DNA from: Hydrogenophilus thiooxidans | GTDB taxonomy: Bacteria; Pseudomonadota; Gammaproteobacteria; Burkholderiales; Rhodocyclaceae | Direction of reading: 5' to 3' | DNA: 64,000 bases | Assembly: GCF_019049855.1 (NCBI RefSeq) | Contig: NZ_JAHLSY010000013.1 | Location: 1-64,000, forward strand | In this document: positions 44,533-54,221 of the stretch, one piece after another | How the letters are laid out: the number at the start of each line of letters is the position of its first letter | How positions within the stretch are numbered: position 1 is the stretch's first letter | Notes under the pieces: model-generated | Databases searched by the model: none | What the model was told of the DNA's origin: nothing | What the model saw: only the letters and a program-made list of their open reading frames with translations | Position numbers and translations under genes: made by a program

Positions 44533-45730
44533 AGCGACGCTCCCGACGCGAGAGATGCCAACGCATCACCAGATAGTCGATGAACGGGGCCCAGACGTTC
44601 GCAAAGAGGACCGCGAGCATCGCCCCTTCCGGAAAGGCGGGGTTGGCAACGCGGATCAGCACCACCATGAAGCCGATCAACAGACCGAAAATCCAGCGTC
44701 CGGCTTGGGTCATCGACGCGGAAACGGGGTCGGTGGCCATGAAAAACATCGCGAGCATCAAGCCACCCACGGCGAAGTGCCAATACCACGGCATCGCCGC
44801 CATCGGGTTGTTTGCGGGGCCGAACCAGTTGAAGAGCAGTGTAGTCACGATCACCCCGATCGCAACGCCGGCAACGATCCGCCAGGAGGCGATCTTGGTG
44901 TAGAGGAGGAACAACCCTCCGATGAGGATTGCGAGCGCCGAGGTTTCTCCCAGCGACCCAGGAATGAACCCCAGGAAGGCGTCCCACCAAGTGTAGCCGG
45001 CTTGCGCGATACCTGCCATGCCCTCGGATGCGCCGATTCCCAACGGCGTGGCGCGGGCGTATCCATCGACGGCAACCCAAACGGTGTCGCCCGACATCGC
45101 ACTCGGATACGCGAAAAAGAGGAACGCGCGGCCGGTAAGCGCTGGGTTGAGGAAGTTCTTTCCCGTGCCGCCGAAAATCTCCTTGCCGAAGACGACGCCG
45201 AAACTGATGCCCAACGCCACGAGCCACAGCGGCGCGTTCGGTGGCATCGTCAAGGTGTAGAGCATCGAGGTGACCAGGAACCCTTCATTGACTTCATGTT
45301 TGCGCACTATGGCGAAGAGGACCTCCCAGAGTCCCCCCACCACCAGCGTGGTGAGGTAGATGGGAAGGAAATGGAGGAGTCCCAGCACGAAGTTGCCGAC
45401 GACGCTTTCCGGGTCGAACGAAAAGCCGAGCGCGAGATAGAGCGCACCGCGCCAATCGCCCTTTTCGGCGCCGAACGCGCTCACGGCGAGGTTCGCTTGG
45501 TAACCCGTGTTGTAACAGGCCATGAGCACGGCGGGCAGCAGCGCGACCACGACGTAACTCATCATCCGCTTGAGGTCGATCGCGTCGCGCACGTGCGGGG
45601 CGCTCTTCGTCGGCTGGTTGGTCCAGTAGAGGAAGGTTTCGACCATCTCGTAGAGCGGGTACCACCGCTCCCATTTGCCTCCGGGCAGGAAGTGGGGCTC
45701 CCAACGGTGGAATCGGTCTCTGAGCGACAT
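44519..45730 (-). CDS. nqrB: Na+-translocating NADH:quinone reductase subunit B
   Basis: This 403-residue membrane subunit holds a covalent FMN and riboflavin and contributes to the ion pathway and quinone site. The ATG at 45728-45730 (MSLRDRFHRWEPHF) overlaps the nqrA stop by one base (TAATG). AVDGYARATPLGIG contains the FMN-carrying threonine. NFLNPALTGRAFLFFAYP and MFFMATDPVSAS are typical membrane segments. Sequence length agrees with the family. Confidence 0.96.
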   Translation of the reverse strand: MSLRDRFHRWEPHFLPGGKWERWYPLYEMVETFLYWTNQPTKSAPHVRDAIDLKRMMSYVVVALLPAVLMACYNTGYQANLAVSAFGAEKGDWRGALYLALGFSFDPESVVGNFVLGLLHFLPIYLTTLVVGGLWEVLFAIVRKHEVNEGFLVTSMLYTLTMPPNAPLWLVALGISFGVVFGKEIFGGTGKNFLNPALTGRAFLFFAYPSAMSGDTVWVAVDGYARATPLGIGASEGMAGIAQAGYTWWDAFLGFIPGSLGETSALAILIGGLFLLYTKIASWRIVAGVAIGVIVTTLLFNWFGPANNPMAAMPWYWHFAVGGLMLAMFFMATDPVSASMTQAGRWIFGLLIGFMVVLIRVANPAFPEGAMLAVLFANVWAPFIDYLVMRWHLSRRERRYVQL

Positions 45731-47088
45731 TAGCCCTCCCGTTCGATCTTTTCGAGTGCGGCGCGCAAGTAGGCGCCATAGTCGGTTTTCCCCACGCAGG
45801 CGAATGAGAAGAGCGCAACGTCTTCTTCTTCGAGCTCCAGGCAACCCAATTTCTGAGCCATGTCGGTATCCCCGACGACCAGATAGCGCAACAGTTGCGT
45901 AGGCAGGATTTCGAGCGGGCAGATCTCTTCGAAAATGCCCGTGGGGATCATCGCCCGGGGACTCCCTTGCTGGGCCGTGGTAAAGCGTGGCGCCTCGTTG
46001 CGGTTGAAGAGCACGCGAAAGAGCGAAAAGCGCGGCAGCAGCGGATTGATCCACCCGAGCAGCGGCTTATCGTCGCGTTTGGGTTCGGGTAGGACGCTCA
46101 CTTGGAGATGGTAACGCCCGAGATACGCAAGCGGCCCGACCGCGCGGCGTCCATCGAGCGGCGAACCCGAGATGGGACGGCAAGGGCCGTCGCAGAGTTC
46201 GCCTTCCAGCAGCGCTTCGATACTTGCCCCGAGCGGAACCCGCACGAGACGCGGCTGCCGCACCATCTCACCACCCAGTGCGACGACGCGCTCGGTGTCG
46301 ATGCGCCCTTCCAGAAAGAGGGTCCCGATCGCGATCACGTCCTGGTAGTTGAGATACCAGACGGTGCGTTCGAGTGAAACCGGTTCGAGGAAATGGATAT
46401 GGGTGCCTGGGAGCCCCGCCGGATGCGGACCCGCAAACGCCACGGAACGGTAACGCGCGCCTTCGGGCATCGGCAGGTGTTCGCCAGGGGCTTGGCACAG
46501 ATAGATTTTGCCGTCGGTGAGGTGTGCCAGGATGGCCATCCCGGCGCGAAACGCTTCGGGACGTTCACCGATGACGACCACTGGGTCGGCGGCAAGGGGG
46601 CGGGTATCGATCGCGGTGACGAAAATCGCGGCGGGGCGACTCGCCGGGTCAGGAATCTTGCCGAAGGGCCGAGTGCGTAGCGCCGTCCACAGACCGCTGG
46701 CGCAGAGGCGCGAAACGACCGCTTCGGTGTCGAGGTCGAGCAGAGCGTCGGGCGCAATCGGTTCGAACCGGGTTTCTTCGGCGTTCGGGTCGGCGTCGCA
46801 TTCGATCACAACGTTGAGCAACGCGCGGCGCGCGCCCCGCTCGATCGCGACAACCGTCCCGGTTGCCGGTGCGGTGAACAAGACAGTTGGGAATTTTTTG
46901 TGGGCAAAGAGCGGTGCTCCTTTCGTCACCCGGTCGCCTTCGGCAACCAGCAGCTTGGGCCGCATGCCCCGGTAATCGGGTCCCAGCAGCGCCACGTGGC
47001 GAATGGGCGCCGTGTGGCCGCTGATCTGCTGCTGGGGCGCACCGGGCAGCGGCAAGGAGAGCCCTCGCGATAGCGTCACAGTGTGCAT
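45730..47088 (-). CDS. nqrA: Na+-translocating NADH:quinone reductase subunit A
   Basis: This 452-residue peripheral subunit interacts with ubiquinone. It opens with VTLSRGLSLPLPGAPQQ and GDRVTKGAPLFAHKK, a lipoyl-like fold region, and has the central DLDTEAVVSRL and the C-terminal EICPLEILPTQLLRYLVVGDT. I chose the ATG at 47086-47088 over the upstream TTG because it gives the standard N-terminus. It is the first gene of the nqr operon; an inverted repeat lies 25-40 bases upstream. Confidence 0.96.
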   Translation of the reverse strand: MHTVTLSRGLSLPLPGAPQQQISGHTAPIRHVALLGPDYRGMRPKLLVAEGDRVTKGAPLFAHKKFPTVLFTAPATGTVVAIERGARRALLNVVIECDADPNAEETRFEPIAPDALLDLDTEAVVSRLCASGLWTALRTRPFGKIPDPASRPAAIFVTAIDTRPLAADPVVVIGERPEAFRAGMAILAHLTDGKIYLCQAPGEHLPMPEGARYRSVAFAGPHPAGLPGTHIHFLEPVSLERTVWYLNYQDVIAIGTLFLEGRIDTERVVALGGEMVRQPRLVRVPLGASIEALLEGELCDGPCRPISGSPLDGRRAVGPLAYLGRYHLQVSVLPEPKRDDKPLLGWINPLLPRFSLFRVLFNRNEAPRFTTAQQGSPRAMIPTGIFEEICPLEILPTQLLRYLVVGDTDMAQKLGCLELEEEDVALFSFACVGKTDYGAYLRAALEKIEREG

Positions 47089-47112
47089 GGTCGCGCTCTC
47101 TTTTTTCCCCGT

Positions 47113-47128
47113 ATGCAAAAAATTGCAT
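47113..47128. promoter_or_regulatory. Palindrome upstream of nqrA
   Basis: ATGCAA-AAAA-TTGCAT is a perfect six-base inverted repeat with a four-base spacer. It lies between nqrA and the divergent malic enzyme gene, 25 bases from the nqrA ATG. Its size fits a dimeric regulator operator. Two TGA(A/C)TCA heptamers spaced 11 bases apart (47143-47149, 47154-47160) lie next to it. Confidence 0.4.
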
Positions 47129-47277
47129 TATTCTATCTTTTCTGAATCAAAATTGACTCATTTTGAAGGGAGCTTCCGGTCAATTGTTTTTATCAAGGAA
47201 TTATCAAAGAAGGAGATCAGCGCGGTAAACTCGTCGGGATCCCGCTCTGATGCATCCTGAATGGAGTGATACCCACC

Positions 47278-49593
47278 ATGAGCACGCGCGACCCCGCTTT
47301 TCGTGAAGCAGCGCTCGAGTACCATCGCTACCCCACCCCGGGCAAGATCTCGGTTGTCCCGACCAAAAGTCTCTCCAACCAACGCGATCTCGCGCTTGCC
47401 TATTCACCCGGTGTGGCGTTCGCGTGCGAGGCGATCGCCAAAGACCCGTTGCAATCCTACGAACTCACCGCTCGGGGTAACCTCGTTGCGGTGATCACCA
47501 ACGGAACCGCGGTGTTGGGCTTGGGCAACATCGGACCGTACGCCGCAAAGCCGGTAATGGAGGGGAAAGGGTGTCTGTTCAAGAAGTTCGCGGGGATCGA
47601 CGTCTTCGATATTGAGCTCGACGCAAACGACCCCGACAAGGTGATCGAAATCGTTGCCGCGCTCGAACCGACCCTGGGGGGAGTGAACCTTGAAGACATC
47701 AAAGCGCCCGAATGCTTTTATATCGAGAAGAAGCTAAGGGAGCGGATGAAGATCCCGGTTTTCCACGACGATCAGCACGGCACCGCGATCATATCGGCTG
47801 CGGCGCTTCTGAATGGTTTGATCGTCGTGGGCAAGCGGATCGAAACGATCAAGCTGGTCTGCTCAGGCGCTGGCGCTGCTGCGATCGCGTGCTTGGATCT
47901 CATGTGCCAGTTGGGGTTGCGCAAAGAGAACGTCTTCGTCTGCGATTCCAAAGGGGTGATCTACGAAGGGCGTGAGCCCAACATGGAGCCCAACAAAGCG
48001 CGTTATGCGCAACGGACCACGGCGAGCACGCTCGCCGAGGTGATCGAAGGCGCAGACGTCTTCTTGGGGTTGTCGCAAGCGGGGGTGCTCAAGCCCGAGA
48101 TGGTGGCGAAGATGGCCAAGGACCCGCTGATTTTTGCGTTGGCGAACCCGACGCCGGAGATCATGCCGGAAGAGGCGAAAGCGGTTCGCCCCGACGCGAT
48201 CATCGCAACCGGCCGTTCCGATTACCCCAATCAGGTGAACAACGTCCTCTGCTTTCCCTTCATCTTCCGCGGTGCGCTCGATGTGGGCGCGACCACGATC
48301 ACCGAAGCGATGAAGATCGCGTGTGTCCATGCGATTGCCGATCTGGCGCGTGCGGAGACGAACGACGTGGTCGCAAACGCCTATGGTGGGATCGAATTGA
48401 TCTTTGGCCCCGACTACCTCATCCCGAAGCCCTTCGACCCCCGCTTGATCGTCCGAATCGCGCCCGCCGTGGCGAAGGCGGCGATGGACTCGGGCGTTGC
48501 GACACGGCCGATCGACGACTTCGACGCCTACCGAGCGCAACTGCAAAATTTCGTCTACCACTCCGGTGTGGTGATGAAACCGATCTTTACCGTGGCGCGT
48601 TCGCTGCCGATCGCGCAAAAGCGCGTGATCTTCTGCGAAGGGGAAGACGAACGGGTATTGCATGCGGCGCGCGCCGTGATCGACGAACGGCTGGCACGGC
48701 CGATTCTGATCGGTCGTCCGGCGGTGGTCGAGATGCGGCTGAAAAAATTGGGCTTATCGCTGGAACCGGAACGCGATTTCGACCTGGTCAATCCCGAGTC
48801 CGACCCGCGCTACAAGCCGTTGTGGCAACAGTACCACAAGATGATGGCGCGGCGCGGGATCACGCCGGAAATCGCCAAAGCGCGTATGCGCCGCGATACG
48901 ACGCTCATTGGGTGTATGCTGCTCAAAAATGGTGAAGCAGACGCGGTGCTCTGCGGAACCTTTGGCACATTCGAATACCACCTGCAGCACGTCCGCGACG
49001 TGATCGGTTTGGCGCCGGGTGCGAAACTCTTGGCGGCGATGAACATCGTGATGACCGGCAAGCACACGTTGGCGGTGGCCGACACCTACGTCAATTACGA
49101 CCCGACCGCCGAGCAGGTGGCGCAAATCGCGGCGATGGCAGCCGACGAGTTCGCCCGTTTTGGAGTCGAACCGCGGGTTGCGCTCCTTTCCCATTCCAAT
49201 TTCGGTTCGGCCCAAACGCCTTCGGCGCGCAAGATGCGGGAAGCACGCGATCTCCTGCATGCGTTACGCCCCGACCTCAACATGGACGGCGAGATGCACG
49301 CCGATGCAGCGCTCTCCCCGGAGATTCGCGCTCGCTTGATCGATGAGGAAGACTGCACCTTGAGCGGTGAAGCGAACGTGCTGATCATGCCAACCGTTGA
49401 CGCTGCGAATATCGCGTTCAATCTGGTGAAACAGGTCTCCGGCCAGGGGGTGTCGGTCGGGCCGATGCTGCTTGGGGCCGCGTTGCCGGTGCAGATTTTG
49501 ACGCCGTCGGCAACGGTGCGGCGATTGGTCAATATGACGGCGGTGGCGGTGGTCGACGCCAACGAATTGCGCCACCGTTTGATCAACCCGTGA
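47278..49593 (+). CDS. maeB: NADP-type malic enzyme with phosphotransacetylase-like C-terminus
   Basis: This protein of about 771 residues decarboxylates malate to pyruvate, yielding NAD(P)H. The malic domain has [32 protein letters not shown] and [10 protein letters not shown]. The NAD(P) domain has [16 protein letters not shown]. From residue ~430 the phosphotransacetylase-like domain ([15 protein letters not shown]) serves allosteric control by acetyl-CoA in MaeB enzymes. The ATG at 47278 (MSTRDPAF) is preferred over the upstream GTG. It is divergent from nqr, sharing a 189-base intergenic region. Confidence 0.95.
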   Translation: MSTRDPAFREAALEYHRYPTPGKISVVPTKSLSNQRDLALAYSPGVAFACEAIAKDPLQSYELTARGNLVAVITNGTAVLGLGNIGPYAAKPVMEGKGCLFKKFAGIDVFDIELDANDPDKVIEIVAALEPTLGGVNLEDIKAPECFYIEKKLRERMKIPVFHDDQHGTAIISAAALLNGLIVVGKRIETIKLVCSGAGAAAIACLDLMCQLGLRKENVFVCDSKGVIYEGREPNMEPNKARYAQRTTASTLAEVIEGADVFLGLSQAGVLKPEMVAKMAKDPLIFALANPTPEIMPEEAKAVRPDAIIATGRSDYPNQVNNVLCFPFIFRGALDVGATTITEAMKIACVHAIADLARAETNDVVANAYGGIELIFGPDYLIPKPFDPRLIVRIAPAVAKAAMDSGVATRPIDDFDAYRAQLQNFVYHSGVVMKPIFTVARSLPIAQKRVIFCEGEDERVLHAARAVIDERLARPILIGRPAVVEMRLKKLGLSLEPERDFDLVNPESDPRYKPLWQQYHKMMARRGITPEIAKARMRRDTTLIGCMLLKNGEADAVLCGTFGTFEYHLQHVRDVIGLAPGAKLLAAMNIVMTGKHTLAVADTYVNYDPTAEQVAQIAAMAADEFARFGVEPRVALLSHSNFGSAQTPSARKMREARDLLHALRPDLNMDGEMHADAALSPEIRARLIDEEDCTLSGEANVLIMPTVDAANIAFNLVKQVSGQGVSVGPMLLGAALPVQILTPSATVRRLVNMTAVAVVDANELRHRLINP

Positions 49594-49606
49594 TCAGGAG
49601 TACGCC

Positions 49607-50587
49607 ATGACGACGATTCACGCGATTCGGATCTCGAAACACGGTGGGCCCGAGGTGATGCAGTGGCAACCGGTCTCGTTGCCTCCCCCGGGACCCGGAG
49701 CGGTGCAAGTGCGTAACCGGGCCATTGGTGTCAATTTCATCGATATCTACCATCGCACTGGTCTCTATCCCGTGCCGCTGCCCTCTGGTCTCGGTCAAGA
49801 AGGGGCGGGCGAAGTCGTCGCGGTGGGAGAAGGGGTCACCGATCTACACGTGGGCGATCGGGTGGTCTATCTCACTCCCACTCCGGGTGCGTACGCGGAA
49901 GCGCTCAACATTCCCGCCGACCGCGCGGTGAAATTGCCCGATGCGGTCTCGTTCGAGGTCGCCGCAGCGATGTGGCTGAAGGGGCTCACGGCGCAGTACC
50001 TGTTGCGGCAGACCCACAAGGTACAACCAGGGGAGTGGCTGTTGGTCCATGCGGCTGCCGGCGGGGTGGGGTCGATTCTCGTGCCGTGGGCGAAGCGTCT
50101 GGGCGCACAAGTGATCGGTACGGTGGGTAATGACGAAAAAGCGGCACGGGCCAAAGCGCTCGGTTGCGACCACGTGATCGTCTATACCCGGGAGTCCTTT
50201 CCAGAACGGGTGCGTGAATGGACCGGCGGGCGCGGTGTCGACGTCGTCTATGATTCCGTGGGTGCCGCAACCTTCGAAGGCTCGCTCGATTCGTTGCGTC
50301 CGCTGGGGTTGATGGTCTCGTACGGCAACGCTTCCGGTAAGGTGCCCCCTTTCGATATCGGGTTGCTCGCCGCGAAAGGGTCACTCTTTCTCACCCGTCC
50401 GACGCTCTTTACTTATACGGCCGAGCGGGCCAACCTCCTCAAAATGGCGGAAGAGCTGTTCGCTGCGTGGCAAGCGGGGTGGTTCACGGTCGAGATCGGG
50501 CAGCGGTTTGCGTTGTCCGACGCAGCCGACGCGCATCGGGCATTGGCGTCACGGCAGACGGTAGCGAGCACGATCCTGGTGCCATGA
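49607..50587 (+). CDS. qor: Quinone oxidoreductase (zinc-free MDR family)
   Basis: This 326-residue NADPH-dependent reductase reduces quinones or enones. The N-terminal catalytic domain has VNFIDIYHRTGLYP and GQEGAGEV, and lacks the zinc-binding cysteines of alcohol dehydrogenases. The Rossmann motif is HAAAGGVGSILVPWAK. AGGAG precedes the ATG. The stop overlaps the dnaE start by four bases (ATGA), so they are probably co-transcribed, an unexpected pairing of functions. It follows maeB by 13 bases. Confidence 0.92.
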   Translation: MTTIHAIRISKHGGPEVMQWQPVSLPPPGPGAVQVRNRAIGVNFIDIYHRTGLYPVPLPSGLGQEGAGEVVAVGEGVTDLHVGDRVVYLTPTPGAYAEALNIPADRAVKLPDAVSFEVAAAMWLKGLTAQYLLRQTHKVQPGEWLLVHAAAGGVGSILVPWAKRLGAQVIGTVGNDEKAARAKALGCDHVIVYTRESFPERVREWTGGRGVDVVYDSVGAATFEGSLDSLRPLGLMVSYGNASGKVPPFDIGLLAAKGSLFLTRPTLFTYTAERANLLKMAEELFAAWQAGWFTVEIGQRFALSDAADAHRALASRQTVASTILVP

Positions 50588-53500
50588 GCACGCAGGCGCA
50601 TCCTTTCGTTCATCTTCGGTTGCATACCGAATTTTCGATTCGCGAAGGGATCGTCACAATCCCGGACGCGGTGAAACGGGCTGCCGCCGAAGGGATGCCC
50701 GCACTGGCGATCACCGACGTGATGAACGTCTTTGGGCTGGTCAAGTTTTACAAGGCGTGCCGCAGCGCTGGGGTGAAGCCGATTATCGGGGTTGACGCCC
50801 GTGTTGCCCACCCGGATGCGCCGAATGACCCCGAACGTGCCCTTGAACTGCTCTTGATCGTTCGCAACCGCGACGGCTATCGGCAGCTGTGCGAATTGGT
50901 TTCACGCGCCTGGCTCGAGAATCAGCATCGTGGCCAGGCGCTCTTGCGCCCGGAGTGGCTCACTCGTGAAACGTGTGCCGGACTCATGGCGCTTTCGGGT
51001 GGCGCCCGTGGCGTGCTGGCGCCAGCATTGTTGGCAGGAGAGACACGGGGGGCGAAAGCAGCGCTGGCCCACTGGGCCGGGTGTTTTCCCGACGGCGCGT
51101 TCTTTGTCGAGGTGCAGCGTGCGGGTCTCCCCAACGAAGCGGAATACTTGGCGGCAGCGGTCCCTTTTGCGGCAGAGTTGGGTGTACCGGTGGTCGCAAC
51201 ACATCCCATCCAGTTCCTTCGCCCAGAAGATTTCACCGCCCACGAGGTGCGGTTCTGCATCGCCGAAGGGTATGTCCTCAACGATCCCAACCGTCCGCGC
51301 CCGTTCACAGAAGCGCAGTATTTCCTCTCCGCCGAGGAGATGGCAGATCGTTTTGCCGATCTCCCGGAAGCGCTCGAGAATACGCTCCTCATTGCGCAAA
51401 AGGCGAATTTGACGATCACGTTGGGCAAGAGCTTTTTGCCGGCGTTCCCGACCCCGGAAGGGATGTCGCTCGACGAATTCTTCATCAGCGAAGCAAAGCG
51501 TGGGCTCGCGGCTCGACTCGAAGAGCGCTTTCCGGATCCGGAAGAGCGGGAGCGGGAGCGCCCCCGTTACGAGCAACGGCTGGCGTTCGAGTGCGACACC
51601 ATCATCCAGATGGGGTTTCCCGGGTACTTCTTGATCGTTGCCGACTTCATCAACTGGGCGAAACAAAACGATGTGCCGGTGGGACCGGGCCGCGGTTCGG
51701 GTGCGGGCTCGCTCGTTGCTTATGCGCTGCGGATCACCGATCTCGACCCACTCTCCTATGCGCTCCTTTTCGAACGGTTTTTGAACCCGGAACGGGTCTC
51801 GATGCCCGACTTCGACGTCGATTTTTGCCAGGAGAAGCGCTATCGGGTGATCGACTACGTGCGCCGACGCTATGGCGCCGAGGCGGTGAGCCAGATCGCC
51901 ACCTTCGGTACGATGGCCTCCAAAGCGGTGGTGCGCGACGTCGGCCGCGTGTTGGGTCTTCCCTATGGGTTGTGCGACCGCATCTCGAAGCTCATACCTA
52001 CCGAAGGGGTGAAGCCGGTTTCGCTTGCGAAAGCGCTTGAACTGGAGCCCCAGCTCCACGAGCTGATGGAAGACCCCCAAGACGGGGAGGCGATTCGCCA
52101 GTTGTTCGAATTGGCGCAACCGCTCGAGGGCCTGACGCGCAACGTCGGGATGCACGCAGGTGGGGTACTGATCGCTCCGGGGAAAATCACCGATTTTTGC
52201 CCGTTGTTCGTGCAAGAGGGCGATGACCCCAGCCCGGTGTCGCAGTTCGACAAAGACGACGTCGAGGCAGTTGGGTTGGTGAAGTTCGATTTTCTGGGAC
52301 TCAGAAACCTCACGATCATCCGCGAAGCGCTCGATCAGATCGAACGGCTGACCGGGGCACGCCCCGACTTGGCGCGCATGGGATTCGACGATCCTCACAC
52401 CTACCAGCTCCTGCGTGACGCGAATACCACCGCGGTCTTCCAGCTGGAATCGGAAGGAATGAAGAAGCTCCTCAAGAAGCTGCAGCCCGACCGCTTCGAG
52501 GACATCATCGCGGTGCTCGCGCTCTATCGCCCTGGGCCGTTGGGGTCCGGGATGGTCGATGACTTCATCCTCCGTAAGCAAGGCAAACAGACGATCGACT
52601 ACTTTCATCCAGACCTCAAAGCGTGTCTTGAGCCCACCTACGGGGTGATCGTCTATCAAGAGCAGGTGATGCAGATCGCGCAGATCATTGGGGGGTACAC
52701 GCTGGGGGCGGCCGACCTCTTACGGCGCGCGATGGGGAAGAAAAAGCCGGAGGAGATGGCGAAACACCGTGAGATCTTCCGTCAAGGGGCGATCGCGCGC
52801 GGCTACGACGAGGCGCTGGCGATGCGCCTCTTCGATTTGATGGAAAAATTTGCCGAATACGGGTTCAACAAGTCGCACACGGCGGCGTACGCGGTGGTGA
52901 CCTACCAGACCGCGTGGCTCAAGCGCCACCATCCTGCCCCTTTCTTTGCCGCGACGCTCTCCTCCGACATGGACGACACCGACGCGGTGAAGGTTTTCTA
53001 TGACGACGCCTGCGCCAATGGCCTGACCGTCTTGCCTCCGGACGTCAATCGTTCCGATTACCGCTTTCAAGCGATCGACGCGACGACCCTCCGCTACGGC
53101 CTGGGTGCGATCAAGGGGGTGGGGGAACCGGCTGCGAATGCGATCGTCGCGGAACGGCAACAACATGGCCCATTTCACGACCTGTTTGACCTGGTGCGCC
53201 GGGTCGACCGGCGGGTGGTCAACCGCCGTGTGCTTGAACAGTTGGTGCGCGCTGGAGCGCTCGATACGCTTCCGGGCCATGCCCATTTGCGCACACCGGA
53301 TGGATTCTGTGATCGGGCACGGCTACTTGCGAGTGTGGGGCTCGCGCTCGAAGTAGCGGAACAACGGGCGGCGTCTGCGCAGCAATGTGGGCTTTTCGAT
53401 GACGAGCCCGCAGCAAGCGGATCCTACACCCCCGAATTTCCGGCAGTGCGCCCGTGGACCGAACGGGAGCGGTTGAAAGAGGAGAAACTGGCGCTGGGTT

Positions 53501-54114
53501 TCTTTCTTTCCGGTCATCCTTTTACCGCGTATGCAGCGGAGTTGCGGCAAACGGTCCCCACCAAGCTCGCGCAATTGGCCCCAAGCCGCGACGCCGTTTG
53601 GGTGTGTGGCGTCGTGGTCGAGCTCAGAACCAAAATGGGGGCGCGGGGTCGGATGGCGTTCGTGACCCTTGACGATGGTAGCGAACCGTGCGAGGTGCTT
53701 TTTTATCGGGAAGTCTATGACGCGGTGCGGCAGATCGTGGTCGTGGATGAACCGCTCGTCGTGCGGGTCAAGGTTTCGCCGGATGACTATAGTGGGGGAG
53801 TGCGGGTCGTTGCCGAAGAGGCGCTTTCCCTTTCCCAATGGCGGGCGCGGCAACTCAAGGCGATCGAGATCACCATTGCCGAATCGGTGGTCGATTCTCC
53901 GGTGGCGGCGCAACGGTTGAGCGAGACGATCGAAGCGTTTCGCGTGCCGAGTGCGTCGCCCGAAGGGGCAAAAATCGAAATGCGCGTGGCGTTTTTCGAG
54001 GGCGCAGTGGTGACTCTGCGTGCCGCTCGTGACGCGATTCGGGTCAAACCCGAGGATGCGCTCCTTACGCAATTGCGCGGGTTCCCAGAGCTGCGCGTCG
54101 CGTTGCGCTACTGA
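50584..54114 (+). CDS. dnaE: DNA polymerase III alpha subunit
   Basis: The 1176-residue replicative polymerase starts at MSTQAHPFVHLRLHTEFS. The PHP domain comes first. The polymerase core has VGPGRGSGAGSLVAYAL and MPDFDVDFC with the catalytic aspartates. YQEQVMQIAQIIGGYTLG and the fingers region follow. A helix-hairpin-helix and an OB-fold (VCGVVVELRTKMGARGRMAF) form the C-terminus. The length is standard for DnaE1. The frame is open upstream as far as 50467 but that part is within qor. Confidence 0.97.
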   Translation: MSTQAHPFVHLRLHTEFSIREGIVTIPDAVKRAAAEGMPALAITDVMNVFGLVKFYKACRSAGVKPIIGVDARVAHPDAPNDPERALELLLIVRNRDGYRQLCELVSRAWLENQHRGQALLRPEWLTRETCAGLMALSGGARGVLAPALLAGETRGAKAALAHWAGCFPDGAFFVEVQRAGLPNEAEYLAAAVPFAAELGVPVVATHPIQFLRPEDFTAHEVRFCIAEGYVLNDPNRPRPFTEAQYFLSAEEMADRFADLPEALENTLLIAQKANLTITLGKSFLPAFPTPEGMSLDEFFISEAKRGLAARLEERFPDPEERERERPRYEQRLAFECDTIIQMGFPGYFLIVADFINWAKQNDVPVGPGRGSGAGSLVAYALRITDLDPLSYALLFERFLNPERVSMPDFDVDFCQEKRYRVIDYVRRRYGAEAVSQIATFGTMASKAVVRDVGRVLGLPYGLCDRISKLIPTEGVKPVSLAKALELEPQLHELMEDPQDGEAIRQLFELAQPLEGLTRNVGMHAGGVLIAPGKITDFCPLFVQEGDDPSPVSQFDKDDVEAVGLVKFDFLGLRNLTIIREALDQIERLTGARPDLARMGFDDPHTYQLLRDANTTAVFQLESEGMKKLLKKLQPDRFEDIIAVLALYRPGPLGSGMVDDFILRKQGKQTIDYFHPDLKACLEPTYGVIVYQEQVMQIAQIIGGYTLGAADLLRRAMGKKKPEEMAKHREIFRQGAIARGYDEALAMRLFDLMEKFAEYGFNKSHTAAYAVVTYQTAWLKRHHPAPFFAATLSSDMDDTDAVKVFYDDACANGLTVLPPDVNRSDYRFQAIDATTLRYGLGAIKGVGEPAANAIVAERQQHGPFHDLFDLVRRVDRRVVNRRVLEQLVRAGALDTLPGHAHLRTPDGFCDRARLLASVGLALEVAEQRAASAQQCGLFDDEPAASGSYTPEFPAVRPWTERERLKEEKLALGFFLSGHPFTAYAAELRQTVPTKLAQLAPSRDAVWVCGVVVELRTKMGARGRMAFVTLDDGSEPCEVLFYREVYDAVRQIVVVDEPLVVRVKVSPDDYSGGVRVVAEEALSLSQWRARQLKAIEITIAESVVDSPVAAQRLSETIEAFRVPSASPEGAKIEMRVAFFEGAVVTLRAARDAIRVKPEDALLTQLRGFPELRVALRY

Positions 54115-54221
54115 AGCGGCACGGCAGTCTGTCGCCCATTTGCTAGTCAAGGCAATTCAGAAGCAGGACGATGCCGCGCTTACTGAGATCGTTGCGGATC
54201 GTTTCGAGGGTCTTGGGTCGA

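Noticed and set aside
50902-52659. 585-residue minus-strand frame opposite dnaE
   Set aside because: It is a long GC-rich antisense frame only; dnaE motifs are continuous on the plus strand.
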